Under the pieces are notes generated by a model. The model was not told where the DNA came from. It ran no database searches and saw nothing but the letters and a program-made list of their open reading frames with translations. DNA of 64,000 nt from Lampris incognitus (taxonomy: Eukaryota; Chordata; Actinopteri; Lampriformes; Lampridae): positions 15,269,310-15,333,309 of the forward strand of contig NC_079219.1 in assembly GCF_029633865.1 (NCBI RefSeq), given 5' to 3'. Positions 43,110 to 54,995 of the stretch are shown in pieces (within the stretch, counting starts at the first letter, position 1; every line of letters starts with the position of its first letter). Both the position numbers and the translations under genes were made by a program.

Positions 43110-44468
43110 TTTATCTATTATTTGATTTGACAAGCAAGCTGAAAAAAAGGGTAATGGAGATTGGTGAGGGGACAGCTCTGCTCCGAGTCCTCTCCTTGCA
43201 AGATGAGTTGTGCAGAGATTCATGAGAGCAAACCTTACTCATCAGGTGGCTTCTTTTTTCTTTCTCTTTTTTTTGCAGATTTCGATCTATAAAATATAAG
43301 TCGAGACCTTGGTCTCGATCTATCCGTGTCCACAAGGGGGCTGGACTTGAATTATTTTACTGGACCTTATCGAGCCAAGGGTCTGCAGTACCCTTACTGC
43401 CTCGGCGGGGCTGTTGGGGAGCGGTACGGCCAGCAGGGGGCAGCAGACACACATGACAGGACACAGAGACAACCAATCAAGTTAGAGCAACTTGGGAGAG
43501 GAAAAACAGAGCAGCGAGGGAACAAAAGATATTAGGCTCAGTCCAGAAACACCCCCAGTTAGGCTGATGGGGGAAATTCAACCATGTGCACCGTGGGCCT
43601 GTAAGTTTTTGTTTATTCTCATATTTTCAATGATACTGAGAGCTAACAAGAGGGCATCACTGAGATCCACTAGACACGGGGATTCCTTGTGAAATCCTCA
43701 CACTACCACAGTGATGGATGTACAACTCTTAAATATAGGACTGCATTGTGAACTTAATATTTGATTGCAGCAAGATCATTTGGTCCCATAATGTGTGACA
43801 CTTCTAACTGTGCACATGTCTTTGACAAGGAGGGTTTACGGCAATGCTTTTTACCAGGGAGATGTTATTGGGAGACTCGTTGAGAACAGAATACAATAAA
43901 AAAAATTACAACAGCAGAAGAAAATAATTCAATTGAAAAATAAAAGTAAAGATATATTTCTGTTTTATGGATAAATTTGCAAAAAAAAAAAAAAAAAACC
44001 CAAAACAAAACAAACCTACATACAACCTCTCTAATTTTCTCTCAACTTGCAGTCACTCTTGGACAATTGGAATATTAAAAGTTTTTGCAGAGACAATGCT
44101 TGGGTATAGAGCAACTCACTGATTTCCAAGAAAATATTAACGTAAGAACAAAAAAAACAAAAAAAATCCATCCAATAAAATTGTGAAATTCAAACGGCCA
44201 CATGAATCATAACTACCTATGAGGCATCTGAAGCCTGCGTTGCTTTTCTTCCCCAGCCTTCCCATGTGAACAAGTGCGCCACTAACTTTAGGGTTTAGCC
44301 GCTTCCTGGTGTGCTGCTTTAGTCAACAGCCTGCACCATTCATTATCTACACTGATGCTTTATATGCATCATCTCATATGACATTATAGGCTATTCTGTT
44401 ATGCCCAACATATTCTGCTCTGTAGGACAACATCTCCACAGCAAGCTTCAGTCTATAGTCTGAATTAA

Positions 44469-44522
<54 letters not shown>

Positions 44523-46186
44523 ACTCAGTTTCTATTCTTGCCGTTGTTCTCTTGTGCTCCTTCTCACCCTTTCTCCATCCATTTAAACCACAGACCAGCC
44601 TTTGTTGTAGCCATTGTTTATTAATGGCTAGGTATAGCCAATACTGTAATAGCATATGGCCAACCAAAGCATTACTCTTGAAGGATTGGCAGCCAGTACT
44701 CAGACATTAAAGTCCCTCTATTAGACCAATAGATTTCCAATATGAGCTGCCTAATGGATAATTATCACAGTAGGGTCAGGATCTTTCACTTTCAGGTCTA
44801 TCGATCAAAAATGGGATTACAATCTGTAATTCATTTACTGATGACAAGATATTCATTCTTATCTTTGCAGAGAGCTGATGGTGCTCTTGTGCTGAGAATT
44901 CGAAGAGAATCCACTCCCTGTCCTTCTGCTGTTTCTATCCTCTTTGCAGAACCCTTTGAGGGCCCATAGTGTGGAAACAAACAATGAACTGTTTTTGTCT
45001 CTTTGCAATAGTTTTGAATCTTTGCAGTGGTTGTGTTTGTCCTTGCACCCCATTTTGGGTTCCCCTGCAGAATATTTCGATATTGTTTACATAGCAATCG
45101 TTTTGCATTCTCCTACAAAGGTTCACCTCCATCATTTGTTTCTGTTACTGATCTTAATGCAGATGTCGTGCAGATTTAAATTTGAACTTGGTCTAAAATA
45201 AGGAGGTCAATGACATTAATGGTTAGACGATGTCTGAAAAATGACTCGACCCATAGAATGCAGTGGTATAGGGCTGTCAAAGCAGAGACTATCTCGTTTC
45301 ACAAGGGCACCCCTAAAACAACCAGAACAGGAGTGGAACAATTCATGCTTTGTTTTTTCCGTCACACTTCTTTACGGCTTCCGTACCTGTTTTAGTGTTG
45401 TTATTATTTTTGACAGCTTCTTTTCACCCTAAGTGAAGTCAGGCTCTTCCCCCTGAGAAATTAATTGTGTTCTGTCCAACTGGAAAACTGAATGGGGGTG
45501 GGTGGGGTGGGGGGTGATCTACAACTACACTACCATTTTCCATTAATGTTCAATCAAGGAAACCACATTTTACACAATTTTATTAATCAATTTTATTGCA
45601 CTGTAACAAAACGGTATAGGCCCCAATGCAGACCATGTTATTTAACCTTGTGTGACCGTGGTATGTTTTATGAAGTGTGTTGCTGTAGATGATAGAGAGC
45701 TGCACACTTAGCATGGGTGTTAAAACATATGATTGATTGAAAATGGTGTGGACCTGCTCACATCAGACTGAAGCCTCTCTAGCCTCTTACATGGGTAAAC
45801 CATGAGTGATGTCACGGTCAATTACAGTTGCCCTCAAGTCATTTGAGATGGTTTCTCCTCCTCCATCATAGCCTCTCTTCTATTTGCCCTGCCTCCATCT
45901 ATTTCGACACCACTCCTCTTTTCAGGAACTCTCATCCTGCTCTCATTCGCTCAGCTACTGTGCCTCTCACTGCGCCATCATGGAGACAGAGACATAATTA
46001 GACATAATAATGCAGGCAGACACATTTAGATAAAATGAACTCCATTCATCCATGTGTTGTCTATCCATCCAGCACGTCCCAGCATGCACTGTGCAAAATG
46101 CAGGGAGGCCCCTGGGACAGGTCACCAGTCCACTATAAGGCATAAGATGAATTGCTGATTGTAAATGATTTAAGGAATATATATAT
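43110..46186. other. About 3 kb of unassigned DNA with a (TC)n tract
   Basis: No gene or repeat family is recognised. A (TC)n array lies at 44470-44518 and a poly-A run at 43980-43998. Bases 43302-43317 (CGAGACC-TT-GGTCTCG) form a short hairpin. The frames at 44742-45395 have no domain. Confidence 0.35.
43428..43446 (+). promoter_or_regulatory. Strong CTCF-like motif
   Basis: GGCCAGCAGGGGGCAGCAG agrees with the vertebrate CTCF core CCASYAGRKGGCRSY at every position. It lies in non-repetitive sequence about 1.8 kb upstream of cmtm8. Occupancy cannot be judged from sequence. Confidence 0.45.
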
Positions 46187-46326
46187 ATCCATCCATCCAT
46201 CCATCCAACCAACCATTATCTGAACCACTTATCCTGCTCTCAGGGTCGCGGGGATGCTGGAGCCTATCCCAACAGTCACTGGGAAGCAGGTGGGGAGACA
46301 CCCTGGACAGGCTGCCAGGTCATCAC
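46187..46326 (-). mobile_element. tRNA-derived SINE (family B), 3' end
   Basis: The minus strand reads the family B 3' end: CTGGCAGCCTGTCCAGGGTGTCTCC, ACTGTTGGGATAGGCTCCAGCATCC, GAGCAGGATAAGTGG and (TGGA)n. It abuts the (AT)n tract that hosts the Tc1 element. Confidence 0.7.
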
Positions 46327-46329
46327 ATG

Positions 46330-46330
<1 letters not shown>

Positions 46331-46390
<60 letters not shown>
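46331..46390. repeat. (AT)n microsatellite, left flank of Tc1
   Basis: About 55 bases of TA ending at the Tc1 boundary. A second TA run continues at 47611, consistent with Tc1 insertion at a TA dinucleotide inside the microsatellite. Confidence 0.85.
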
Positions 46391-47610
46391 CACTCACTGG
46401 CCACTTTATTAGGTACACCTTGCTAGTACCGGGTTGGACCCCCTTTTGCCTTCAGAACTGCCTTAATCCTTCGTGGCATAGATTCAACAAGGTACTGGAA
46501 ACATTCCTCAGAGAGTTTGGTCCATATTGACATGATAGCATCACGCAGTTGCTGCAGATTTGTCGGCTGCACATCCATGATGCAAATCTCCCGGTCCACC
46601 ACATCCCAAAGGTGCTCTATTGGATTGAGATCTGGTGACTGTGGAGGCCATTTGAGTACAGTGAACTCATTGTCATGTTCAAGAAACCAGTCTGAGATGA
46701 TTCGAGCTTTATGACATGGCGCGTCATCCTGCTGGAAGTAGCCATCAGAAGATGGGAACACTGTGGTCATAAAGGGATGGACATGGTCAGCAACAATACT
46801 CAGGTAGGCTGTGGCGTTGACACGATGCTCAATTGGTACTAAGGGGCCCAAAGTGTGCCAAGAAAATATCCCCCACACCATTACACCACCACCACCAGCC
46901 GGAACTGTTGATACAAGGCAGGATGGATCCATGCTTTCATGTTGTTGACGCCAAATTCTGACTCTACCATCCGAATGTCGCAGCAGAAATCGAGACTCAT
47001 CAGACCAGGCAACGTTTTTCCAATCTTCTATTGCCCAATTTTGGTGAGCCTGTGCGAATTGTAGCCTCAGTTTCCTGTTCTTAGCTGACAGGAGTGGCAC
47101 CCGGTGTGGTCTTCTGCTGCTGTAGCCCATCTGCCTCAAGGTTCGACGTGTTGTGCGTTCAGAGATGCTCTTCTGCATACCTCGGTTGTAATGAGTGGTT
47201 ATTTGAGTTACTGTTGCCTTTCTATCAGCTCGAACCAGTCTGGCCATTCTCCTCTGAACTCTGGCATCAACAAGGCATTTTCGCCCACAGAACTGCCGCT
47301 CACTGGATATTTTCTCTTTTTCGGACCATTCTCTGTAAACCCTAGAGATGGTTGTGCGTGAAAATCCCAGTAGATCAGCAGTTTCTGAAATACTCAGACC
47401 AGCCCGTCTGGCACCAACAACCATGCCACGTTCAAAGTCACTTAAATCACCTTTCTTCCCCATTCTGATGCTCGGTTTGAACTGCAGCAGACCGTCTTGA
47501 CCATGTCTACATGCCTAAATGCATTGAGTTGCTGCCATGTGATTGGCTGATTAGAAATTTGCGTTAACGAGCAGTTGGACAGGTGTGCCTAATAAAGTGG
47601 CCGGTGAGTG
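46391..47610 (-). mobile_element. Tc1 transposon, complete (1.22 kb)
   Basis: The inverted repeats are CACTCACTGGCCACTTTATT (46391) and, on the other strand from 47610, CACTCACCGGCCACTTTATT; both extend to AGG(T/C)ACACCT. TA flanks both sides (46389-46390, 47611-47612). Between them is one intact transposase gene. The two repeats differ at only a few positions, so the copy is comparatively young. Confidence 0.9.
46423..47463 (-). CDS. Tc1-family transposase, intact, 346 aa
   Basis: A single uninterrupted frame starts [20 protein letters not shown]. The N-terminus has two helix-turn-helix segments ([21 protein letters not shown] and [19 protein letters not shown]) that bind the inverted repeats, and a GRK-like FCGRKCL linker. 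The DD34E catalytic residues are in [23 protein letters not shown] and [14 protein letters not shown], with a glycine-rich [11 protein letters not shown] segment between. The length equals that of active Tc1 transposases (about 340-346). The enzyme cuts and pastes its element into TA sites. All hallmark residues are present, so it may be functional; transcription cannot be judged from sequence. Confidence 0.93.
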   Translation of the reverse strand: MGKKGDLSDFERGMVVGARRAGLSISETADLLGFSRTTISRVYREWSEKEKISSERQFCGRKCLVDARVQRRMARLVRADRKATVTQITTHYNRGMQKSISERTTRRTLRQMGYSSRRPHRVPLLSAKNRKLRLQFAQAHQNWAIEDWKNVAWSDESRFLLRHSDGRVRIWRQQHESMDPSCLVSTVPAGGGGVMVWGIFSWHTLGPLVPIEHRVNATAYLSIVADHVHPFMTTVFPSSDGYFQQDDAPCHKARIISDWFLEHDNEFTVLKWPPQSPDLNPIEHLWDVVDREICIMDVQPTNLQQLRDAIMSIWTKLSEECFQYLVESMPRRIKAVLKAKGGPTRY

Positions 47611-47639
47611 TATATATATATATATATATTTTTTTTTTT

Positions 47640-48963
47640 TTTAAAAAGAAACACTCAGCGGTAGGGTAAGTGCTCAACAAATAAGGAACAAAATAATCCA
47701 GTGAGACAAGTAAATTCTTTATGAGACAGTACAAGCCTGTTTCATGCAATAAGCAATGCTGATTCACTGGATTATATGTATATATATATGTATATATATA
47801 TATTTTTTTTAATGATGTCTGCTTTACCAGCTCACCTGGCTATTGCTCCACCCAGCTTTGACTTTTCTGGCTCAACTTCCTGGTGAAACGACCTTCCTGT
47901 CTTTTAAGACCATCGAAAGCTGAAAACTTGTTTCTTCAAGAAATACTTCGCTTCTGAGTACTTCACTTTCTGTTGAGTGATCAAATATGATAAGGAGACG
48001 CTAAAACCTGAATAAAACAAAAAAAATTCTCTACAAAATAGTATTTCACAGTCATGCATTTTGCTATGAGTATTAATCTGAGTATTGACTATGTGTTTAG
48101 GTATACACTGGATATTCAAACTTACACTCATGATAGGTCTAGATATTTTTTGTAAACCATAACAGCAGACCATTTACTCATATTATTAGCACTATCTATC
48201 AACTGTCATATGCTACTCATGTTAAGCATTAGTTTGTAGAAATTGTCCCAAAGCAATAGGAAAAAAATACTAACACCAGGAAGGTCACCAGATGCAACAT
48301 GCCCTGTCAGAATTAACTGCAAACTAAAAGACCCCCCCCCCCCATCCATCCTACACATATCACACTCATGCAGGTATTAGTGGGGGGAAGAAAAAAAATG
48401 AGGTGTGGATAATATCAGTGAAAAGCTGGATCTGCCTGATCTGACGTAGCCCTAGTCATAATTACTGCCGGTAGAAGAGGCTTTTTCCTCTCATTGATAC
48501 TCGGATACCTCACTCAAGAGCCGCCATCTTAGATTCTCCACAGTGATTATAAAGAGCAAGACTCTACTGTTTTCACGAGTCATTTAAAACGGTCTGTTTC
48601 CCCTCTAATGAGCCATAATACCACTAAGGCTCGCGTGAAAACAGAGGTGATTAATGGTTTAACCGAGAGCATGCATTTCTTTTCTCTGCTTTGTTTGTAC
48701 ACATGTACACATCCCTGTGTGTGCTGTGTGTGTGCGTGTGTGTATGTGTGTGTGTTACGTGTCTGCGCACACACATATAGCTTGATAGCATGTGTGTGGC
48801 TCATGAGTGTGGTGCATTTGTTCTCAACCCTTTGGCCTTGTTCAATACCAGAAAACCTTGATAAGTCAGCATTTAATGATGATAACATTTGCAAAGGCTT
48901 TAAGACAATCTCATGCAATGATCTCGGCTTCCCCCTAATCATATTTTTGCTGTGTATAGCTGG
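47640..48963. other. Unassigned DNA with (TA)n runs
   Basis: Short (TA)n tracts lie at 47612-47629 and 47773-47805. No gene or known repeat is seen; frames at 48580-49075 have no domain. Confidence 0.3.
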
Positions 48964-49140
48964 TGTTGGCACAGCCATTTTTGTGTGGGATAAACTATTT
49001 AGGTTATTTACCGGAGGGAATGAAATACACAGCTCACATCGGTTGCTAGTAAACTGGAAAAGAGAACATCTTTAATGGCGTATGCACATTTTATCAAAAT
49101 GGCTGCGCATTATGTATTACGCATTACATATGACATATGA

Positions 49141-49405
49141 GTCAAGTCAATTTTATTTGTATAGCCCAGTATCACAAATTACAAATTTGCCTCAGTGGGC
49201 TTTATAGCAACACAACATCTTGTCCTTAGACCCTCTCATCGGATAAAAAACAACTCCCTAAAAAAAAAACTTTAACAGGGAGAAAAAATAGGGAGAAACC
49301 TCAGGGAGAGCAACAGAGGAGGGCTCTCTCTCCCAAGATGGACAACATGCAATGGATGCTGTGTTTACACAATTTACAGAATACGACATTGAAAGAGGAT
49401 AAACA
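49141..49405. mobile_element. Fish interspersed repeat ('AAGTCAATTTTATTTGTATAGCCC')
   Basis: The block GTCAAGTCAATTTTATTTGTATAGCCC, TTTGCCTCAGTGGGCTTTA, CAACATCTTGTCC, GGGAGAAACCTCAGGGAGAGCAACAGAGG and GGACAACATGCAATGGATG is recognisable as a repeat common in teleosts. Its class is not certain. It sits at the inner edge of the Copia 3' LTR. Confidence 0.5.
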
Positions 49406-49443
49406 GAATTATAACACTCCGGCTTGATCTCATACTGTACAGA

Positions 49444-49716
49444 TCACACAACACATTCTATAACTAACAACTTATGACACTTACAATCACATGTCTTGAT
49501 GGAGCTTAAACGCCAAAGATAAAACTCAAATTTCTCCATCTTGAAGTTTGTCATTGGTTTAGTCATAACATCTGCAACCATGTCCACTGTAGGACAATAT
49601 TCAGTTGTTATCATGCCATCATTGAGTGCTGAACGAATGAAATGATACCTAATATCAATATGTTTGCACATATATTTGCTCTTTGGACAGAGCAACTGCA
49701 CCTTGGTTAGCCTCAA
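49444..49716 (-). pseudogene. Copia RNase H C-terminus
   Basis: KHIDIRYHFIRSALNDGMITTEYCPTVDMVADVMTKPM is the canonical end of Ty1/Copia RNase H (KHID.R.HF.R, then ..D..TK.L). Confidence 0.75.
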
Positions 49717-50313
49717 AAATCTTCACTGGTGCATACTGGCACTCACTCTCCATCCCATTCAGTAACTGTTCAAGATACAGACTTTCTTGCGTGGTTGCAG
49801 CCAACGGCTTGTATTCAGCCTCACATGTTGATAAGGCACCTGTGACCTGCTTCTTTGATTTCCAAGAAATGAGTGGACCATTTTCAGTGAAGCTAAAACA
49901 GTATCCTGTAGTGCTTCACCTGTCACTCAAATCAGATGCTCAAGTTTTAGATTTGTGTCACTTTTCCTATAACATAAGTCAGGATCAATTGTGCCTTTCA
50001 GGTACCTCATCACATTTAGCTTTCAAGCACGGTTGTTCATTTGGCTCGGACAAATGCTGTGATAGCTTACTCACAACCCAGCTTTGATCAGGTCTGGTAC
50101 AGGTCATTACATAAATCAAGCTCCCTACTACCTCATGGTATCTCTTGGGATCAACAGGGTCAGCATCACTATTGTGCTCTAACTTCTGTTCTCATGGGGT
50201 TGACCTTGGTTTATACAGTCTGACATGCCAAATCTTTCCAGTACCTTTGAGATGTAATTTTTCTGATTCATCTTCACAACTCCATCCTGATCAAAATCAA
50301 TGCCTAGGAAATG

Positions 50314-50997
50314 TTACAGTTCTCCAAGATCCCTCATCTTAAATTTCACGGTCAATATTTTCTTCACATCATTCAATAAATCATCATTACTGGCAGCAAT
50401 AATCAAGTCATCAACCCACATTACAAGTATTGCTCTTTCTTTTCCAATTTGTTTGCTGTAGACACAATGATCGGCTGGATTTTGTACAAAACCGTTCTCA
50501 CGTAGGTAATCATTCAGCATTTTGTTCCAATTTCTGCCGGACTGTTTCAGACCATACAGTGACCTGTTCAGTTTACAGACTAGTTTTTCACCTGTGTCCG
50601 AATTCATCTCTTTCATAGCATTAGCCCAAATCTCTGACTCAGTTAAGTTTATAGCTTCTTTGAAAGTTTGTGGTACATCATACATCCTGTAACAGTAATC
50701 AATTTTAGTCAGCATCTGGTCATTAGATCCAACATCAGATATGTAACCAGAGAGGTAATGAGAGGCTGTTCTAGCTCTTTTGGGGTTGCGAGGCTCATGG
50801 CCTTTTCCCTCTATTTGAGTAGTACTTTGGCTATCAGAAGTTCCCATCTGAGACACTTCTGTCTTCCCTTGACTCTGGTCAGTTACATCTGCCCTTGACA
50901 TGGGGGACACGTATCTGTTCCCATGGAAATCATCATCTGCTATCATCAGGTCTGTCTGGGTTTCATGTTCAACCACTCTCTTTGTGACAAACTTCAC
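50314..50997 (-). pseudogene. Copia reverse transcriptase fragment
   Basis: PQTFKEAINLTESEIWANAMKEMNS starts the domain, followed after a deletion by KLNRSLYGLKQSGRNWN, NPADHCVYSK and the catalytic VMWVDDLIIAAS. The segment that normally carries the first catalytic Asp is missing between EMNSD and TGEKLVCKL. Confidence 0.75.
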
Positions 50998-51603
50998 AAG
51001 CCTGTGTTTTAGGACTTTCCTAGTGTCAGGGTAGTAAACTAAAATATGAAGGACTTATTTTTGTCATACCCAGCAAAGATTCCCTTATCACATCTTGAAT
51101 CTAACTTCTTCTTGTCATGTTTGTATGCATAGCACACAGATCCAAATGCCCTCATTGTAGAAAGGGTTTCTCTTCTGTCACCATGTAGTATGGAGTTTGT
51201 GTAGTTCTGCCATTAAAGTGTCTGTTGCGTATTGCTGCAGCAGTCATTACAGCATACGTCCACAACACCTTTGGTAGATTGCTCTCTATTAGCATACACC
51301 TTGCCATATCAAATAGGGTTCACCAATTTCTCTCAACAGTGCCATTTTGATGTGGTGAATACGGTGCTGAGAACTTATGCCATTCTTGTTAAGCAATGAT
51401 TGAAACTCCTTCCCTGTGAACTCTTTGCCATTATCTGACCTAATACACTACACTTCACACTCCCATAAGGGGCTACATTGGCCAGAAACCTTTCAGTAGC
51501 TTTCACTGAGTCACTCTTAGCTTTCAGGAAGTACACAAACACTGTACTTGAGTAATCATCAGTAAAGGCTAGAGCATATCTGAACCCATCTTTAGCTACT
51601 GGG

Positions 51604-52059
51604 TCAATAGGACCAGCCCAAATCAGTGTGCACTAGTGCAAGTGCTGCTTTTGCTCGTGCATCTGATTCTCTGTTCCTGCTCTGAACAAATTTTCCTTGC
51701 ATGCAGATTTCACAACTCAGTTTAGACTTATCAATTTTACCCTTAATTTGCATTCCCTCTACAACATTCTGCAACTTGGAAACATCAACATAATTGCAGT
51801 GACCAAGTATTTCGTGCCAAGTTTGAATATCGTAACAGCTGTTACAACTATCATCTGTTTCATCATGTACAGTGTTCAAGTAATAAAGTCTATTGTATTC
51901 TTTAATGTCAGACTTGGTACCCCTCTTGTGGATGAGTTGGTCACATCCTTGTCCAAAGTTGATTGAAGTTCCGTTGGTCGCTGCTTTGACGGAGAAGATG
52001 TCTTGCGGATATGACAGCTTAATATACAACGCTTTCTCTAGCATAGCCTTCGGCATCAC
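51604..52059 (-). pseudogene. Copia gag-pre-integrase domain
   Basis: WHEILGHCNYVDVSKLQNVVEGM, then CEICMQGKFVQSRN and LVHTDLG, are the HHCC zinc finger (H..GH...C..C) and the first catalytic Asp region of a Copia integrase. Downstream integrase sequence (51000-51600) is in several frames. Confidence 0.7.
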
Positions 52060-52439
52060 CCTTCTTCAGCGCCACACCGCTTGCCCTCGTACTGTCGGCC
52101 AAGTCAATTAAGTGTTTTTCTGGTTGGAATGTGTCGTCAAATTTCTTAAACTTTCAGGTGTCTGTGATTATATGCGATGTTGATCATAAGCCTCTTGTGC
52201 TTTAAGCCATTTTGCTGACAGTCACTTGCTTTGAAGGCATATGCGTGTTTTTCAACCCCTTCGTCAGCTGCTTGTTTCACATTATCTCTCTTTTTGCACC
52301 TGCAAGAGACGTCTTTGTGTGTTGAGCTTTTGCAGTAACCACGCCACCGTGTCTGTCTTTTCTGACGTTCGTTCGGGCATGCCCGGGCTGTAGCATGTAA
52401 CGCCTGGGCCTACACTCTTCTCTCTCCCTTTCCAGTCCG

Positions 52440-53060
52440 GGATTGAGGTACTCGCTTTCATCACGTTGTCATCAGAACTAGCACGATACTTCTCTGTGTC
52501 TTCGAAATGTCTTAGCTTGGTTTTGAACTCGACAAAAGTTATGTCTTCATTACCTTGCGTGATGTGGATGACAAATGGCTTAAGTTACTCTGGCAAACCT
52601 TTCAGCATCATTACAATCAAAAGTCCATCACTTAGTGTTTCGTCAGCATTCCGAGAGGCATTCCTCAGTGCTGCAATTGCCGTCTTTGTTTGAATAATGT
52701 GGTCTGTGACACTTTCATTTGCTATTTTCTGCAAGGACGTTAGTTAGCTCTGTGTACAGGCTAATCACACAGGGTTTTCTTTTACCTTCGTAATGGTCCC
52801 TTAATATCCGAAGAGCGTTTCTTCTGTTATCTGTTGCTTCTTTCATAAGTAGGGACAGGCTTTTGTCATCCAAAAACTGAATCAATTCAGCATATGCTCC
52901 TTCATTTTTCTTGGTGTCCTCCTCTCTCGCTTCTTCTGTGGCAGGCTCATTTAGTATGGTCTACTTCAGGCCCGGCAGGCGCAGATGGCCCAAAAACCTG
53001 GTCTCCCAAAGCTCGTAATTCTTCTCATCTCCGTCAAAGCACAACCTACACCATCAACTT
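52440..53060 (-). pseudogene. Copia gag remnant
   Basis: Joined by eye across frames, the minus strand reads FDGDEKNYELWETRFLGHLR, LLMKEATDNRRNALRILRDHYEG, LSDGLLIVMMLKGLPE and FVEFKTKLRHFEDTEKY, the usual Copia gag core (F.G.NY..W......L). At least two in-frame stops and one frame change interrupt it. Confidence 0.6.
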
Positions 53061-53068
53061 CCAACGTC

Positions 53069-53086
53069 CCTCCTGGGCTCATAACC
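53069..53086 (-). promoter_or_regulatory. Copia primer-binding site, initiator tRNA-Met internal type
   Basis: Directly after the 5' LTR (minus strand ..CCAACA) comes GGTTATGAGCCCAGGAGG. GGTTATG(G)GCCCAG is the complement of the vertebrate tRNA-iMet anticodon arm, with one mismatch. Copia of Drosophila is known to prime with a cleaved 5' half of tRNA-iMet, which pairs in the same way. Confidence 0.6.
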
Positions 53087-53206
53087 TGTTGGCGCAGCCG
53101 TTTTCATGTGGGATTTAGGTTCTTATTTTAATGGAGGCGATAAAACACACAGCTCACATCGGTTGCTAGTAAACCGGAAAAGAGAACGTCTTTAATGGCG
53201 TATGCA

Positions 53207-53211
<5 letters not shown>

Positions 53212-53288
<77 letters not shown>
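53212..53288. repeat. (TA)n microsatellite at the L1 3' end
   Basis: About 75 bases of pure TA lie between the Copia 5' LTR and the L1 3' UTR. It is probably the expanded 3' tail of the L1. Confidence 0.85.
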
Positions 53289-53289
<1 letters not shown>

Positions 53290-53528
53290 AATACAAAATA
53301 AATGAATAAAACAGTTAGTGCCAGGGGGTCAGAATATTAACAGAAATCACAAATCATCTCTCAAAAATGTTATAAAGGGTACATACATTTGTGGTTTTAA
53401 TAGCTTTCCTGTTTTTAGAATATAGAATTGTTGTACTGTATTGTTTGATTTCATTTTCAAAAATTAAAAAGATGGTTTATAATGGGAAAACTTAGATTTA
53501 TGAATATGTGATTTTACAAGATTTTGCA

Positions 53529-53942
53529 TTGGGTGGCACTGTAGTCCAGTGGTTACCGCAATCGCCTCACAGCAAGAAGGTTCTGGGTTCGAGCCCCAGG
53601 GTAGTCAACCTTGGGGGTCATCCTGGGTCATCCTCTGTGTGGAGTTTGCGTGTTCTCCCTGTGTCTGCGTGGGTTTCCTCTTGGGGCTCCGGTTCCTTCC
53701 GACAGTCGAAAGACATGTAGGTCAGGTGAGTCGGCTGTACTAAATTGCCCCCAGGTATGAATGTGTGTGTGTGTGTGTGTGTGCGAGCGGGCCCTATGTG
53801 ATAGCCTGGCGGCCTGTCCAGGGTTTCTCCCCACCTTCCGCCCAATGACTGCTGGGATAGGCTCCAGCATCCCCGTGACCCTGAGAGCAGGATAAGTGGT
53901 TCGCATAATGGATGGATGGATGGATGGATGGATGGATGGATG
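53529..53942 (+). mobile_element. tRNA-derived SINE (family B) inserted in L1
   Basis: Full-length family B: head GGTGGCACTGTAGTCCAGTGG, B-box-like GGGTTCGAGCCCC, body, (TG)n, and a (TGGA)n tail (53908-53942). The 9-bp duplication GATTTTGCA at 53520-53528 and 53943-53951 flanks it. An internal 11-bp unit (TCATCCTGGG) is duplicated near 53617. Confidence 0.85.
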
Positions 53943-53951
53943 GATTTTGCA

Positions 53952-54995
53952 AGTAATAAAATAAAATTGATGAAATATTGATTTGCTTTGTTAGAATTAT
54001 AAGTAAGAAGCCAAACAATACATTTTCATGGTAAAGGGAAAATTCGGGATCAATATATTGGGAAATAAATGTACCGACATCTTGCCAAAAAGTACAACCA
54101 TGGGAACAAGCCCAAAATAAATGACATAAATCTTCAGGAACCAGTTGACAAAATGAGAAGTCCACATCAATGTATTTTTTTATATCTTTGTAGAAATAAC
54201 TTGTAGGGATAAAAACGATGAATTATTTTAAAAGTCACTTCCTTAACCTTATTAATAATCATATATTTAGAAGGTAAGCACCAGATTTTCTTCCAGCTCA
54301 GGTCTGAGGTAAAATTATTCCAGTAAGAAACTACATTTGGAACAGAGAAATAAATACGTTGAACTATATTGTGGTTCTTTTTTGTATGGTTGTTTGTTTT
54401 AATTTGTCGAGTCTGGTGTAAAGGATTTGTATCCTGTGCCAGAAAAATTTTCATTAAATTTCATTAAATTATCACGGTTATTATTGCTCTTTTGAGAGGA
54501 GAAACAGATCCGACCAACACCAGTAACAACAGGATCCAGTGGTAGTAAAGTCAGTTCAGATACTACTGAGTTTCTAAGAAGCATTATGACACCTGAAGGG
54601 ATTGCACCAACAACTAAAGCATTTTCCCTTGGTGGTGTTGGAATACCACATTTGTCTAGAAGTTCAGAGTATGACATTAATGTGTCATTAGAATTGAGGA
54701 GCTCCTTAGCCAGATGGATTCCATGGATAAACCAGTTTTCCAAGAATAATTTGTGTTTATATAATATGTCTCTGTTGTTTCATATAAGTAGTATTTGTGG
54801 AGGGGCGGGGGGGATTATGTTTATAAATGAAAGAACAGAAGAGGAGTATTTGTTTGTGAAAATTAGAACATTTTAAGGGGATTTTTTTTCAACATTGTAG
54901 CTGCAAAGTAAAACAAATTTAAGGCCTCAAAGTTTTGAGAACAAGTAATTGGCATACAATTCCAAATTGAAGTCGGGTTTCTAAGAAACTGTTTA
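53952..54995 (-). pseudogene. L1 ORF2 C-terminal region
   Basis: The minus strand shows KINWIKQFLRNPTSIWN (about 54990), then NWFIHGIHLAKELLNSND, FSVPNVVSYWNN, KIIHRFYPYKLFLQRY and PEDLCHLFWACSHGCTFWQDV (Cys-His finger C..C.H....FW). This is the order of the C-terminal half of fish L1 ORF2. Stops are frequent and 53952-54165 closes the segment. Confidence 0.7.

Larger units (their letters stand above)
48964..53210 (-). mobile_element. Ty1/Copia element, decayed
   Basis: Direct repeats starting TGTTGGC(A/G)CAGCC and continuing through CACAGCTCACATCGGTTGCTAG and TTTAATGGCGTATGCAC lie at 48964-49100 (3' LTR) and 53087-53206 (5' LTR). On the minus strand the order is gag (53060-52440), gag-pre-integrase (52059-51604), integrase scraps, reverse transcriptase (50997-50314) and RNase H end (49716-49444), the Ty1/Copia order. 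The 5' LTR breaks off in a (TA)n tract shared with the end of an L1. The 3' LTR is followed by another repeat (49141-49405). Stops and frame changes are frequent. Confidence 0.75.

Noticed and set aside
44742-45395. Overlapping open frames on both strands with a repeated CTTTGCAG
   Set aside because: No domain and no consistent exon structure; the repeated motif looks like low complexity.
53889-53946. Tandem TGGA array as an independent satellite or CRISPR-like repeat
   Set aside because: It is the 3' tail of a family B SINE and is bounded by that element's target duplication.
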